A stretch of DNA of 64,000 nt from positions 197,534,559-197,598,558 of the forward strand of contig OZ010788.1 in NCBI GenBank assembly GCA_963932465.1, in the 5' to 3' direction. The notes beneath the pieces were generated by a model. It saw only the letters and a list, made by a program, of their open reading frames with translations, did no database searches and was not told where the DNA came from. Positions 23,137 to 35,801 of this stretch are shown one piece after another. Origin of the DNA: Maratus speciosus (lineage: Eukaryota; Arthropoda; Arachnida; Araneae; Salticidae). The position numbers and the translations under genes were made by a program. Each line of letters opens with the position of its first letter. Position 1 is the first letter of the stretch.

Positions 23137-25370
23137 TTAGTAGCGATATACAGGGCCGAAACTAAGGGGGGGAGGGCAGAGGGGGAATGTACGCCAGAGC
23201 GAAGGGGCGCCAAATTAAGTATTATACCTTTGGAATGGATCATTTTCTTCTGAAAAAAAATGGCCCATTCTCACCAGAAAATCAGATTTCTAACTTTTTA
23301 CAGCTGCTCTTTCATCTTCACCTAACACTTCATTTATAATGGTTGTTTCAAAATAATGGAAGCCATCAGTCCATCAGAAGAAAATAACTCGGTTAAAGCG
23401 GAAATTCGGTTAAGCGGGACTCTGCTGTATATTTCATTTTAAAAATCATCTTTAGAATATTTTTGTTGGTGTTCAGAGGGGGGGTCATGATCCCCTTGGA
23501 TCTGCCATTGTAGATTACGTAGTTCAGTATTACACATTTTAAATTTTAAAATAAGTCGGCAATTAGAAAATTTGTAAAATTCTCTTTGCAAATATTCTTT
23601 TCGGAAGAGGCGGGTGGGGGGGGGGGGGCGCCAAAATCCATGTTTGCCCCGGATGCAAAAAAGGACACACGCAAGTTTTGCTTACAAGATACAAATGCAT
23701 CTCACAGTGGAAGACATAAGACCACAACGATTCCAGGAGCTTCACGTAAAAAAAGTATAACTTATAGTAAATTTCGAATTATACATTTTTCTGAGTGGCG
23801 GTCTACTCAAGGCATTTTGTAGGGGAAGGAGCCAGAAACTTTAATTTCGCCTACAATAATAATTTTAAAAAATGGAAATCAGATATGTTGTTACGTTTTT
23901 CAGGACGTAAAAATACTCCTTGACTAATTTTGAGGCCATGAATATAACGTTATAAATGTAGAAAACAAAGAAGTGCATGATAGTGACCAATCCATAGGTG
24001 GTTCTAGAGCTAATTTCTGGGGCCTGGAATGGCTTTTCATTGACGGAAATCATTTTGCACGATTTTATAATTAAAAAAAAAAAAAAAAGAGTAAATTTAC
24101 CTATATCCTTTTACCCATCTTATAAAACAGTCAAAGGGCCTTCAGTGTAACTACAACAATAACAACAACAAAAAAAAAGGCTGAACTTTCATGCATGAAG
24201 GCATAGAGGGAGGACCGCTAATTTTTCTTAAGTTCCCTTCTTAACATATTAAAAAAAGCTATTTCTAACGATTCCTAATGTCTATTGTCATAATTTCTAT
24301 TAAAAAAAAATTATATAAAGCGTAACTTTAAATAAGTGAAGAAGTGCAGTAACACATGAATAAATTTTTAAAGTAAATATTTAGTTTTGGATGCGTTAAA
24401 TACACTTTCAGAGACTTTAAAACTATCTCCCAGGCAAATATCAAGGATTTTAAATAAAGCATTTTTAAATGGAATTTTACTTTTTTAAAAATACTAGTAA
24501 CAGGAAACTTTCAAAAGGACACCAAGAAAATCTTCAAAGGGTGCCGCGTTGAATAAGCCCCGCTTTACAGTTCTTTTTCAAACAAATGTGCCAACCTAAA
24601 TTATTTAGCTGATGCTTTAGCTTTAACTGTTTTATTCTATTAACAAATAGTTTTAAAAATCCGCACGAGATACACATTTGTGCTTTACTATTTACAGAGT
24701 TTTGCAGGGGCTGCTATATATCAGAGAATGAGAATTTCGGAAGAATAAACTTGAAAAGTCCCTTTACATGTACAGCGACTTGCCTTAGACGAATAACCAT
24801 GACGAAGACCAAGGAAAACAGTTTAAGAACTGTTCTGTATTGCTTAAACATTGGAATTATAGTCGCAAAAAATTACAATGTGAAAACTGTATTGTGAAAC
24901 ATTCACATCGGAGATATTTCTGATGACATACCGGGATTACATCGATATTGGCCATGCACTTCCAAAAAGTAAACATTTCATCATAAACATAATATGAAAT
25001 AGAAGTGCATTAATTTTGAAATATATAATATTAAAAATATTTTTTTATTGGTTTATACACAATGAATTATCATAATTATGTTTCGTTTGTCAATTTGCTT
25101 TTAGAGTCATTCACTACACAAGAATATGCTATATAAGCATTGAAATCCATAATAAAATATGAAACGACTAAAAGCATTGAATTAAATTATCAAATAAATC
25201 TGACTCTAGTAATGTAAATTAGGAAAAAAAGGGGGGGATGGGTGTAGAACAATGCAGCACTGTACATTTGAAAAAAGATTCACACAGTGCACCATAGGCG
25301 CCGGCAAGAGAAAGGGCTACAGCCCCTCCCTGGATTTTGAAAAAAGAAATTTTTTCTTGAGGGGCGCTTC
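23137..25370. other. Intron DNA with no recognised gene
   Basis: AT-rich, with G-rich runs at 23165-23215 and 23610-23635, and a poly(A)-type run at 24070. 'cagggccgaaactaagg' at 23151 resembles a transposon end, but no partner end was found. No exon could be supported. Confidence 0.45.
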
Positions 25371-25374
25371 ATTT

Positions 25375-25778
25375 AAACTCCCCGATTGCGAAATTTCCCA
25401 TGGGACCTATGGGAAAACTTGAAGCGCGTTTACCCATTACCTAATCTATATAATTATTAAAATTCGGTTTTCACTATCATAGAAAGTAAACGACAAATTC
25501 CGATGATGTGCGTTTTTTTAAATTGTCTTCGTAAATTTTAAGTATTTAAAAAAAAAAAAAAACCTATAAACTTTAAAATTTCCACTTGATGAAATTTTAT
25601 CATCTTCTTAAAAATACTTAAAATTTACGAAGATAATTTTTAAAAACGCACATCGTCGTCATTTCACGTCTACTTTATGATGGGGAAAACCGTATTTTAT
25701 TAATTATATTAGGTAATGGGTAAACGCAATTATAAGTTTTCTCATAGGTTAACATGGGATTTTGCGATCGGGGAGTTT
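25375..25778. mobile_element. Foldback (MITE-like) element
   Basis: The left arm starts 'aaactccccgattgcgaaat' and the right arm ends 'gcgatcggggagttt'. The arms stay complementary for about 200 bp (e.g. 'gggtaaacgc', 'cattacctaat', 'aaatttacgaaga') and meet near 25560. No target duplication was identified, so the outer limits are approximate. Confidence 0.7.
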
Positions 25779-26042
25779 CATTGAAGCAGGCACAAAAGAG
25801 ACTTAAAATATTTAAACACTTGGAAAAAGTGAAGTTTTTTTTTCTCTTTTTATTAGTGGGGAAATATATCTTAAACAGAGGTTCAGGGTGACCCCCCCCC
25901 CCCCCCGCTTCTAATTACTATTACCGCTAGAAATTACTATTCAATTCTCTTCTTCTTCTTTTTTTTTTAAGCTGGTAGAAATTTATTTTTTAATGTATAT
26001 TAATTTAACTGTTAAATTTCTGAATTGCTTTTTATATTGATA

Positions 26043-29000
26043 CTAGGGGGCTCTGCCCCCTGCAAGCTACGCTCGCCAACCCCCGTTCAGACACCGCAGA
26101 ATCTAAAAATCTAAATCATGCTAATCTAATGGGTTTTAAAAATATTAGAGAAGATTAAATTATACTGAAAAAGCTGTGCAGATCTCCCTGTAAACGGGTT
26201 TCCATTCAATTCCCTTTGATTGCAAAAATTTAACGGAGAATCAGTTGCTGTTAAGACATCCAATGGTTGTTTTCGTTTTTGATTAAAGAGGATCAGTTAA
26301 ACATTTGAAAAGAAGCTAAAATAAAATGAATTAAGTATTCAGAGTCTTTGTCAACCGATATTTTAAAACAATCTCTATAACAATAGCCTAAATCATGTGA
26401 CTATCATCAACAGTTCCGGGCGGAACACTTTGCTTTTTATACTCTAGGTACCATTTTGATACTTTAATGTTATCCAGGCACAGGTGATAAGTCGCCAAAT
26501 ATTATTCTATCCCCATCATTTCATCTATATTACAATAGTTCAAGTCATCAAATGCCATAAACAAATACGATCTGATCCCTTCGCCTTTCATATGAAGGTT
26601 TGGAACAAATGTCATATACGGCGCGATTTTTTTCCAACGCCAATTTGGAGAACGCATCAACAGCATAAACAACAACATCCGGCTTACCATATCAAGCAAA
26701 ATAATGATACTTTGGCGCCAGTTAAGTACCCGTTGCGTATATGACATTGGCGTCAGAAAAAAATCGCGCCAATATGGGGCCGTATATGACATCTGTGCCA
26801 AAAGAAAAAAAAGCCAGGTGCAAATCTCGCCAATATCTTTTTTTCAACTCGCCAGTTAGCATTTTTTTATTGTTCGAGTGGTAAATTGAGACATTGATTT
26901 GAAGTTGAAATTAAATGTCATGGTTTGTTACATAATTTAATATTTCGCCAGATGTCATATACGCACCGCATGTTTGGCCTGATTTTTTTTTTTTATTACG
27001 AAAATTTGGCGAAAACCTCGTTTACGAATACCAGTTACATATGTATTTTTGGTACTACTTAGTTATCCCGTCGACAAAAAATCTATCGCGAACTATAAGA
27101 TTAAGTGTCAATAATGCTTGATCGTAAATGTCACATTCACTTGACATTTAGCAAGTTACACGTGTTTACGTCATCAAGTGATTTTTATTTCGACGTTTTA
27201 CTTTTATATTTATTAATGTTATACTAATTTATTTGTTCTTTCGTTATTTAAAATAAAAATTTTGTCAATCTGTACAATTTGGCGAGTGGTTTGGCGATTT
27301 ATATAATTTGCGAAATTGGGTGACGGAATAACTACTACATTGTACCGTATTTTTTAATTATTTTCTATTATTTTCAAAAGGAAATAGTAAAAAAATAATT
27401 AATAACTATAGAACAAAATAATTTATATAAATTTAAAAAATAAATAAAAGTAAATAAACGTTTATTATTAAACAAACAACAATAGCCGGGCTACCATGTC
27501 TATCAAAATAATACCATTTGTGCGCCAATTAGGTACCCCGGTGCGTATATGACATCTGTGCCTAATATTTTTCTTTTCGTTTTGTTTAAAAAAAAAAAAA
27601 AAGAAGTGAAAGCCACCAATTTAAATGTTTCAGTTTTAAATGAATGTTTTGTATTTAATAAAATGATAACGAAATACAAAAAAAAAAAAAAAAAAAAAAA
27701 AAAACATTGTTGTTAGCATAGATTTAAAGGAGGCCAAACTGTCGCCAAATTAATTTAAAATAGTAACCTTTTCTGAATTATGAAAAAAAAAATTCTGTTA
27801 TGATTAAAATTTGAGTTGCCATCGTTAGAAAAAATTTATTTAAAATTAGAAAAAAATTAATATTTCGGAAACTAATTAGAATTTAAAAATTCTAATACCA
27901 GGTTTGAGATCTGCGGATCAACACGGATTTTTGGTGTTAATTTCATCGTAAAGTATTCCATATTTTAGGAGAAATCGGCGTGAAACAAAATCAGTTGTTT
28001 AATCATTCGATTCAAAGAATCGATACATTTCAGGCGTTTCATAAATTCGTTTCATTAGGATTTTATATATACGAGTTGAAACCCGTCGAAATTCGACGAA
28101 CTAAAATGTTAGAAACGAACTGTCAGATCGAATTTATAATAAACCAACAAAAATAATTACAATTAAAAATTCATCTAACATTGGTTGTCTCACTCTTAAA
28201 ACAAATAATATTTTTAACCTAATATTACCAAATTATTATTTCCACAAACTTCAACTGCTTAAATTATTGAAAAATTAAACTCTATTAGAATACGTAATCA
28301 AGAGGAGTAATTATGCTGAAGTTATCGATTGATTCTTTTATGTTTGTTTTTATGGGATGAAAAATCAGTAAAAAGGATTTCGCTGTGTCACATCATAAAA
28401 TTTTCCCCCATGAAATCTAAATTGTACGTTATTTTCACATTCGCTTAATTTACATACGCACCACTCAAATTCAGAATTTGAAAGTATTTTAACGCGCAAT
28501 AGATTGTTAATGAATGTATTTCCAAACTTAAAGTCACGTTTGTCCGATTCAACTTTTCATGTGAACATTCGCACAACTTTAAGTTCTAATCTCAATACCC
28601 GCGAAAAAAAAATTCAGAAATTTGCCTTTAATTGTCATAGTATTGGCCATTTAGTATTGATCAAATATTTAATTTTATCAAAATAAATGATCGTTTTGTT
28701 TTAAATATGACATAATTTTTACACACTGAATAATTTTGCCTAGCATCTCAAACTCAGTATCAGCGTAATGTAAAGATGTTGAAATGGATCTGATTTATGA
28801 AGAAGAATGCGTGTTTTTTTTTTAATGTCTGACATCATTTTCTATTCAAAATTTATAAAAAAAAGTTACTTTTATTTGTATTGTGAAAATGGCATCAATA
28901 AGGATATAATCAATAAAAATAATAAACCATGATTATTTTCCCTTTACTTTCAATATAAATGGAGTACTTCAGTTGCCACAATTACAAAATTTGTATTAAA

Positions 29001-29267
29001 AACCACAAAAAAATTAATATCTCAAAAATAAATTGAGATACAGCTTTCAAACAGATGGCATTTAAAAGAGCATTTTTTTCCTTATACGACGGTGTTAAAA
29101 TTTAAAATGTGCAATGTTTAGAAGTGTAAAAATTTGCAGTAGCGAAAATTGCAAAACCGAAATTTATTTCAAATTTCAAATTGTTGCCATTCGCAAAATG
29201 ACGTATGCGTTACGCACAGATATGTTTGTCCTTTATGCACAGATATGTTTGTCCTTTATAATATAGA
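26043..29267 (-). mobile_element. Probable Helitron(s) in the intron, ~3.2 kb
   Basis: On the - strand the left edge is GGGGGCAGAGCCCCCTAG^T, a perfect hairpin immediately before CTAG^T. The right edge, read on the - strand, is A^TCTATATTATAAAGGACAA, a Helitron-type start. Inside, + strand Helitron-type starts also occur (TCTCTATAACAATAGCC at 26372, TCTATATTACAATAG near 26522), so this may be two nested or juxtaposed copies. The block 29030-29267 is related to two blocks in the Helitron at 6899-9863. No coding sequence. Confidence 0.5.
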
Positions 29268-29879
29268 TAGGGTAGATTTTAAAAATTGTTTTGCACGGGG
29301 TACTTTCATAAAAAAAAAATTTTTTTTTACACTGCACGTTGTTGCGATAACTTTGTACTGTGCATAATTCAGATTTTCCAGTGATTTTCATTTTTTTATG
29401 GTTAATTACAAATATTTTTTAAAGTAATTTTAATTTATCTCATTTAAATAAAAAATCTAACTGTATATAAAATATAAATGTGAATTTAATGTGGTACTTC
29501 AAGATGTATATGGAGCAATAAAAGATACCTGTCACCTAGATATTAGTTGAAATATATTTACTTTCAAAATACATTTAAAAAAAATGATTTTGCTTAAAAA
29601 AAAAAGTTTTAAGTGATGTTAAATTACATTTTTCTTTCAAAATATTTAAATATTCAGAATTACTTTCTAAGGTCAAAATTTCTTGAAAAATGACACATAT
29701 TATTCTAATTTAAATATTAATTTGCATTCATGATAGATTGTAAATAACAAATCATATTTAATGTTTCAAAAGAAGTCGAAAAGAAAAAAATACTTTGAAA
29801 TATTTTTCCAAGAGCAATCCTAAAATAATTTTAAGTCGATAATGAGTGTTGTGATATGGCAATCAAATTAATAGTCAAG

Positions 29880-31380
29880 GCGATAGGGGATTTTACCTAG
29901 CAAAATTCATGATAGTTCTGGAAATCGACTTACTTTATGTTTTTTGGATCGCTGAATCCGAATTTGTAACTTCCCCCGGCAACACCCCCCCCCCCCCCAA
30001 TTTTGGTAAAATGCTTCCCCCCCCCCTTCAAAAAAAAGGTTTTTATTTAAAAAAAAATTATTGTCTTACGGAAAAAGTATCCAGAAATTCAGAAAATAGA
30101 CAAAATTTGCAACAAATAACATATATGACATTATGACGTAGGATGAATGGGGGGGGGGGGGGGGAGATCTGCCTCGAAGCATCCCCCGTGGTGCCGCGTG
30201 GATTAAGTTGTGCAATTCCACTTAATCACACACATCGTTTACATTCGCCCTCCCGTCTCCCCTCCGAACTTTCCCTATAAGGTTTACTTTAAATTTTTTA
30301 AGTTGCTGAATCCGAATTTTTAACTTCCCACCAAAATGCCCCCAAAATATTTGTTTTTAAATGAATTTTTTTATTGTTTTAGGGGAACGTATCCAGTAAA
30401 TCAGAAAGTAGGCAAAATTTGCAACAAAATGGATACATGATATTATGGCGTAGGATAAACGGGGAGAGAGGGGTGGGGCTGCCTCGGAACATCCCCCGCG
30501 CGCTGTTCTCAAAAACCAAATTTTTTCAAAAAATCAATTTTTTTTTTAGAGGGGTATTAACATTTGGGGGGTTGCCGGGGGAAATTTTGGTAGGAAGTTA
30601 CAAATTCGGATTCAGCGACCCCAAAAACATAAAGTGAGTCGAAATCCAGAACTAGCATTAATTTTGCCAGGTAAAATCCCCTATTGCCTGGACTTGCATA
30701 ACTTATTGCACGCAGCGCCGCAATGTATATTCCGAGGCGGCCCTCCCCCTCCCCGTTCATCCTACGTCATAATGTCATGCATCCTATTTGTAGCAAATTT
30801 TGTCTATTTTCTGAATTTCTTGATACTTTTCCCCTAAAACAATAAAAAATTTAATTTAAAAACAACTATTTTTTTGGGGGGGGGGGGGTTGCGGGGGGTT
30901 TTGGTGAGAAGTTAAAAATTCGATTCAGCGACCCAAAAAACTTAAAGTAAACCTTATAGGGAAAGTTCGGAGGGGAAACGGGAGAGCGAACGTAAACGAT
31001 GTGAGTAGTTAAGTGGAATTGCGCACTTAGTCCACGCAGCACCGCGGCGCATGTTCCGAGGCAGGTCCCCACCTCCCATTCATCCTACGTCATAATTTCA
31101 TAAATCTTATTCGTTGCAAATTTTCTCTACTTTCTGAATTTCTAGATACTTTTACCCTAAAACAACAAAAAATTTGATTTTTTTTAATATAAAAACCTTT
31201 TTTGGGGGCATTTTACCAAAATTTGGGAGGGAGGGGGTGTTGCCGGGGGAAATTTTGGTGGGAAGTTAAAAATTCGGATTCAGCGACCCAAAAAAACATA
31301 TCGTAAGCCTTTTTCCAGAACTACCATGAATTTTGCTAGGTAGAGCCCCTATACGGTCTCTATTCCTGGACTGTATGCCA
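29880..31380. repeat. Large palindromic cluster of a ~250-300 bp repeat
   Basis: Five diverged units in two orientations. About 29880-30170 and 30180-30540 face one way; about 30540-30770, 30780-31080 and 31080-31380 face the other. Shared text includes 'gctgaatccgaattt' (reversed 'aaattcggattcagcga'), 'aggggattttacctagcaaaatt', 'catcctacgtcataat' and long C or G runs. The outer units mirror each other, so the region can form a cruciform. It ends about 140 bp before the terminal exon of the cysteine-rich gene. Confidence 0.75.
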
Positions 31381-31516
31381 AGGGAGTAAACAGGCTCTGT
31401 CAAACTTTCACATGTATTCTGAGGTTAATCGCATTGTTCAATAAAACAACCATTTTAAAATTAGCACTGATGAGTTAAACCATAAATTTCTTAGTGTATA
31501 TTATTTTTTTTTTCAG

Positions 31517-31623
31517 ATATGGAAGCAAAGTATGGTATTTGGCATGATGGACCTATTCCTCACTCAGAATTACAACTTTTAGCAAGACGCAAGAAGAGAA
31601 GTTACAAATCTATTTTTATGTAA
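31517..31623 (+). CDS. Cysteine-rich secreted protein, terminal exon
   Basis: It begins after the acceptor 'tttttttttcag', completes the split codon from 21800 as Asp, and runs 34 further codons to TAA at 31621. This part has no cysteines. It carries acidic and aromatic residues ('YGIWHDGPIPHSE') followed by a basic cluster 'ARRKKR' and the ending 'SYKSIFM'. The basic run fits a furin-type recognition pattern (RxKR), so the last seven residues might be removed; that is inference. Matching phase, strong splice signals and a downstream poly(A) signal make the gene assignment solid even though the product is unknown. Confidence 0.8.
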
Positions 31624-31680
31624 AAATACTTCATTGTTTTCTAGATTTTTGTTTTACAATGTAGCTTAATTTATAACTAA

Positions 31681-31686
31681 AATAAA
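31681..31686 (+). terminator. Poly(A) signal AATAAA of the cysteine-rich gene
   Basis: AATAAA 58 bases after the stop codon, followed by an A/C-rich stretch. It implies a short 3' UTR. Confidence 0.7.
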
Positions 31687-31699
31687 ACTATGCAACACC

Positions 31700-33230
31700 C
31701 CCCCAGAAAAGAAAATTGATTTCTCATTACATAACAGTTGTGAGGAAAATATACATATATTTATAGTAGCTGACATTAACCAAAGGAATGGTAGTTTCTA
31801 AGATGAATTTTTGTTCAAAAAATTATATTTTTGCTGATAACGATATTTAATTAATGTCCTTTTAATAGGTCTTTTGAAAATGAATAAAAACAAAGACAAT
31901 TTCAATCTGAATAATTTAAAGGGAATCTATCTGCTGGAAAGAAAATACAATACAACATTGAAAATCTGAATTCTGGCGATTGCAAATTTCGAAAATTACT
32001 GAACAATAGTATTTATGTGATAGCATCACCTACTGGCATGCAGAATAACAATAAGTCTACCAATTTGAAAATGTAGTATATTTTATAATAATAAAAGTAA
32101 CTAAAGTGGGGTTTATACAAACTTCAGAAGAAAAAAATTCAGAGAGTCTAGAAAAATTCTAAGGAGTCGAGGAACTTTAAAGGATTTACCATATTTTTTC
32201 ATGTATAGCGTGCTTTCCAGTAACTCATGCACCCTAATTTTTGACACTTTCCAAAATGGTTGATAAATGTTTATGAATTGGGTTTGTCTGTCTGTCGAGC
32301 ACACGTAAATGAGCTCGGACTGTCATGCAGTTGATATATGTTTAATGAGGTTTATTAGCATGTTCGATATTGAAAATGAAGCGTGTAGCGTTTATAGTCG
32401 ATTTACAGGGACACTCAAAAGAATTCTGTTACATTACGGTCTATGGGGGGAAATCGTTTGCGGAATATTTTATTGATGTTACACTATTTCAAACATATTG
32501 AAATTGATATATATCACTGAGGGGCACTAAAAGAAGCTTACTATAGAATATGTTGTGCACAGAATTTACAGGGACACACAAAATAATTTGCTTACAGTAC
32601 TGCCCATTAACAATAAATGCTGGAAGCGTGTTTTAAATTGTGATATGCGTTTTTAAATTTAAATAACTTTTTGCCTATTACTTGGTACGTAAAAATTCTA
32701 TAGATCATACACAGAGCAGCATAAAAGATGTGGAGTACATTTCCATTTATTCACGGAAATTGCTGAAGGGGAATTTACAACAGGGCTATGCGTTTCCTAA
32801 CTGATCTAAATTTTAGAATACTATGTAATATAGTATATACAAATCTATAGATCATATACAAGGCTGCACAAAAGAATTTTCTGACTATTGCTGGTGTTTC
32901 TCCGAAATCGTGTTTTTAAATATATTATGTGTCTTCCAAATTGTTTACTTAGACATCTTTCACCTTATTGAACAGTTAAATTTTGTTAAAGTATTCTGGA
33001 AGTGTTTCATAATCCATGTTTGACGTGTGATTTTTCGTTCTTGTTAACACCTCATATTTGGAGGGGGAAAAAAAAAACTTTAAACAGATTTTTATCCTAT
33101 TAAAATCTAATAGTTAGTACTGAAATTGCATATTATTCATAGCATATTACTTACTGTTTTTTTTTTATAAATTTGAATAAAAAATTACTAACCAGCTGCA
33201 GTAAAAAGGGATAGGTTTAGGAAAATTTTC
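31700..33230. other. Intergenic AT-rich DNA, nothing recognised
   Basis: Scattered 'tttacagggacac' repeats (near 32404 and 32567) are the only internal repetition noted. No exon, element end or RNA gene could be supported. Confidence 0.45.
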
Positions 33231-33238
33231 ACAAATAT

Positions 33239-35182
33239 TAGGGATGCACCGAACATTCGGTATTCGACCATATTACCGAATATTCGGTTATGCCGAATAT
33301 CAAATTATTCGGTACGCCGAATATCAAATAGTTTGGTATACCGAATATTCGGTCTGGTCGAATATCGAAATATTCAGACAGAACAAACACAAAGACCTTT
33401 ATAAAAAATATTTTTAAAAACCTTAAAACAACTACTATTTTTAACTGTCAATTAATAAAGATATTTAATAATTAGAAAAAGAATTATATTTAAATAAAAG
33501 AGAATGCTTTTACTTTTTTTATTTGCTATTTGAAAAGTATCACGTAAGAAAATTAACCAATAATGATGATTTTAGTCCCTTCCTGACAAGCAGAGTTGGG
33601 CAAATTTGTACTTCCAATTATCTGCAATGCAATTATAGTTTAATTGTATGTAATTAATTATAGTTAAAATTACATCCGCAAAAAATTAGCACTGTAACCG
33701 GAACCACCCCCATCCTATTATTTGACAAAATTTCTGTGTTTGAATGTGTGTAACTATAATAAATTACATGCAATTACAGTGGCGTAGGAACTTTGTACAA
33801 ACAGGGGGAGCTGGGGTATATTGCGGAAAGCTAGTTGCGCGAATCATTTCGCTCACAGGGTTCCTACGCAATTCTGATAAAAAAATTCCCTGACTTTTCC
33901 CGGTTTTCCCTGACTTTTCTCAGTAAAAATTCGGCCTACATATTGTTGTAAAAACCCTCCACAATGGACTTTAATTTAGATAAATGCTAAAAAAAAAGTA
34001 TGTGCTGTATGAATTTCTGATTTTTTAATTATTTTTCATATTGTTATATAGTTTGCCCAAATTTCATATAAAAATTTTTGATTGGATGAATAATTAATTC
34101 AAAATTTCTTCCTTTACGACGATAATAGAAATTCCGATGGAAGTAGTACATAAAAAATTCCCTGACATTTTGCCTAAATTTTCGAATTCCCTGACCCGTA
34201 GGAACCTTGGTTCAGTTTGGAGGGTTCCTTCATAGTGTTACACGTTTCACAAACAGAAGCATATCAAAAGATCACCAACTCTTTAATCCAGTTAAAATAA
34301 TTTTTAATAGATATTACTTGGTACATAGAATCTTAATTTATGTGCGATCCCGGATACAATATTCAAATTTAAGGCTTCTCCCACTTCCATTTACCAAAAA
34401 TTAAAGTGCTTCCTGTTGTTTTGCTTACAAATCTCTTCCAAATCAATTTTAAAGGCCTCTTCTTTATAAATATGTTATCGGTGAAGGTAATTTGTAGTAG
34501 ACCTATATAAGACCCCCTTTTTTCTGGAAATCAGGAGGGTTGTAAACAATGAGAAAAAAGGTGAAAGCACAAACAAGTGTGCTCACCACCCCCTCTCTCT
34601 CTTCTCTTTGGTGTTTATTGTGTAAATTTCCCAGAAAAAAATATACTTTATTTTTTAATTCAACAGTGTATCGTAAACAGATGTGGTGCGAGAATTTCTC
34701 CCGGGGGAGCTGAGCCCGTCTGAAATATTCCAGGGGCATGATATAATTTGCCCAACTCTGCTGACAAGTATATGACTGTAAAAATTTTCATCCAATTCCT
34801 TCAAAATTTCACTTTGATTTTAAAATATTAGTTTTAAAATATAAGAAAATTTTATTCATTTGTTTTAATTCAGAGAGGAATCCATGAAATTTAAAATTTT
34901 ATCAATAAAAACTACCTTAAATAACTTTTCAAAACAATTTTTTTTTTTAGTGTAGAATTTTCTTGTAAAAAGATCTTGTTTATCAATATGGAAGTATGAG
35001 TGTTAAACATTACTTAAAATTGTTTCAATGTTTAACTTAATACTTTCAAATTCTAAAATTTACAAGTAATTGGCAAGCCGAATATTCGGCTTGATAGTCA
35101 CTATTCAGCTAGCCGAATATTCGGTATTTGGTTTACCTATTGGCCAAACATTCGGCCAAAATAACTATTCAGTGCATTCCTA
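33239..35182. mobile_element. hAT-type element with 'attcgg' subterminal repeats, 1944 bp
   Basis: Ends TAGGGATGCACCGAA and the approximate inverse TTCAGTGCATTCCTA, with an exact 8 bp target duplication ACAAATAT (33231-33238 and 35183-35190). Both subterminal regions are packed with 'ccgaatattcgg'-like motifs, which often serve as transposase-binding repeats in hAT elements. There is no transposase. It is split by a second hAT element. Confidence 0.87.
33591..34760. mobile_element. Second hAT-type element nested in the first, 1170 bp
   Basis: Perfect ends CAGAGTTGGGCAAATT and AATTTGCCCAACTCTG, with an exact 8 bp target duplication CTGACAAG (33583-33590 and 34761-34768). Non-coding. It may itself contain a further degraded insertion, since 'cagggttcctacg' at 33856 and 'cgtaggaaccttg' ending at 34209 form an inverted pair with 'ttccctgact' motifs between them; no clean duplication was found for that one. 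The 78-codon - strand frame at its right end has no recognisable domain. Confidence 0.87.
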
Positions 35183-35591
35183 ACAAATATTTTCACCTTA
35201 AAATAGGACTCTTCACAACATTTTTCTCTTTAAAACAGGAGCCTTAAAAAAAAAAAAAAAAAAAATCCTGCCGGCTCGGCCTACAGGCGGAGGTAGGTTT
35301 CAAAGTTAAGTACTAATTTCACCAACAAAACTTAAATCACGATTAGAGATAAACCCAGTTTCTTCACTAAGAATGAGCTCTAGGAACCTAAAATTTTTGT
35401 GAAAATTCTAAATACACGAATACACAAGCATGTATAAGGAATAGGTTTAAAAATGGCGAAAACAAATTCAAAGAACCTGAAAATGTTGAAATATGTTAAT
35501 ATTTCCATAGTTTTTTTTTTTTTTTTAATCATGTTTTAATACGTTTTTTAAACTTACATGATGTTACATATTTACTTGCTGACGTCCATTA

Positions 35592-35801
35592 TATTTTCCG
35601 AGGCTAACGAAAACGACATGCTACCAAAGTGCATTCCTTGTATCTTTTTTTACAGACCGCTGGAGTCATGTGATGCTTGAATGCACCAATGCAGGTGTAG
35701 GAAAAGAGCATCACATCACTCTAGCAGTTTGTAAAAAAAAAAAAAAAGACACGTGGGATGCACCGCAGTAGCTTGTCTTTTTCGTTACCCTCGATATTTC
35801 G
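35592..35801. mobile_element. 210 bp foldback MITE
   Basis: The two halves are inverted copies over nearly their full length: 'gaggctaacgaaaacgacatgct' on the left, and 'gcttgtctttttcgttaccctc' on the right; both inner ends carry 'catgtgatgct'/'agcatcacatc'. A poly(T)/poly(A) pair sits within the stem. No target duplication was identified. Confidence 0.7.

Noticed and set aside
23586..23822. 78-codon frame next to a G-rich run
   Set aside because: No domain, no splice context tying it to the host gene, and it overlaps an equally long frame on the other strand.
26484..26801. Overlapping 86- and 99-codon frames on opposite strands
   Set aside because: They overlap each other in Helitron-like repeat DNA and show no domain or codon bias.
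33856..34209. Third nested hAT element ('cagggttcctacg' ... 'cgtaggaaccttg')
   Set aside because: An inverted pair is present, but the flanking 8 bases do not match, so I mention it only within the enclosing element.
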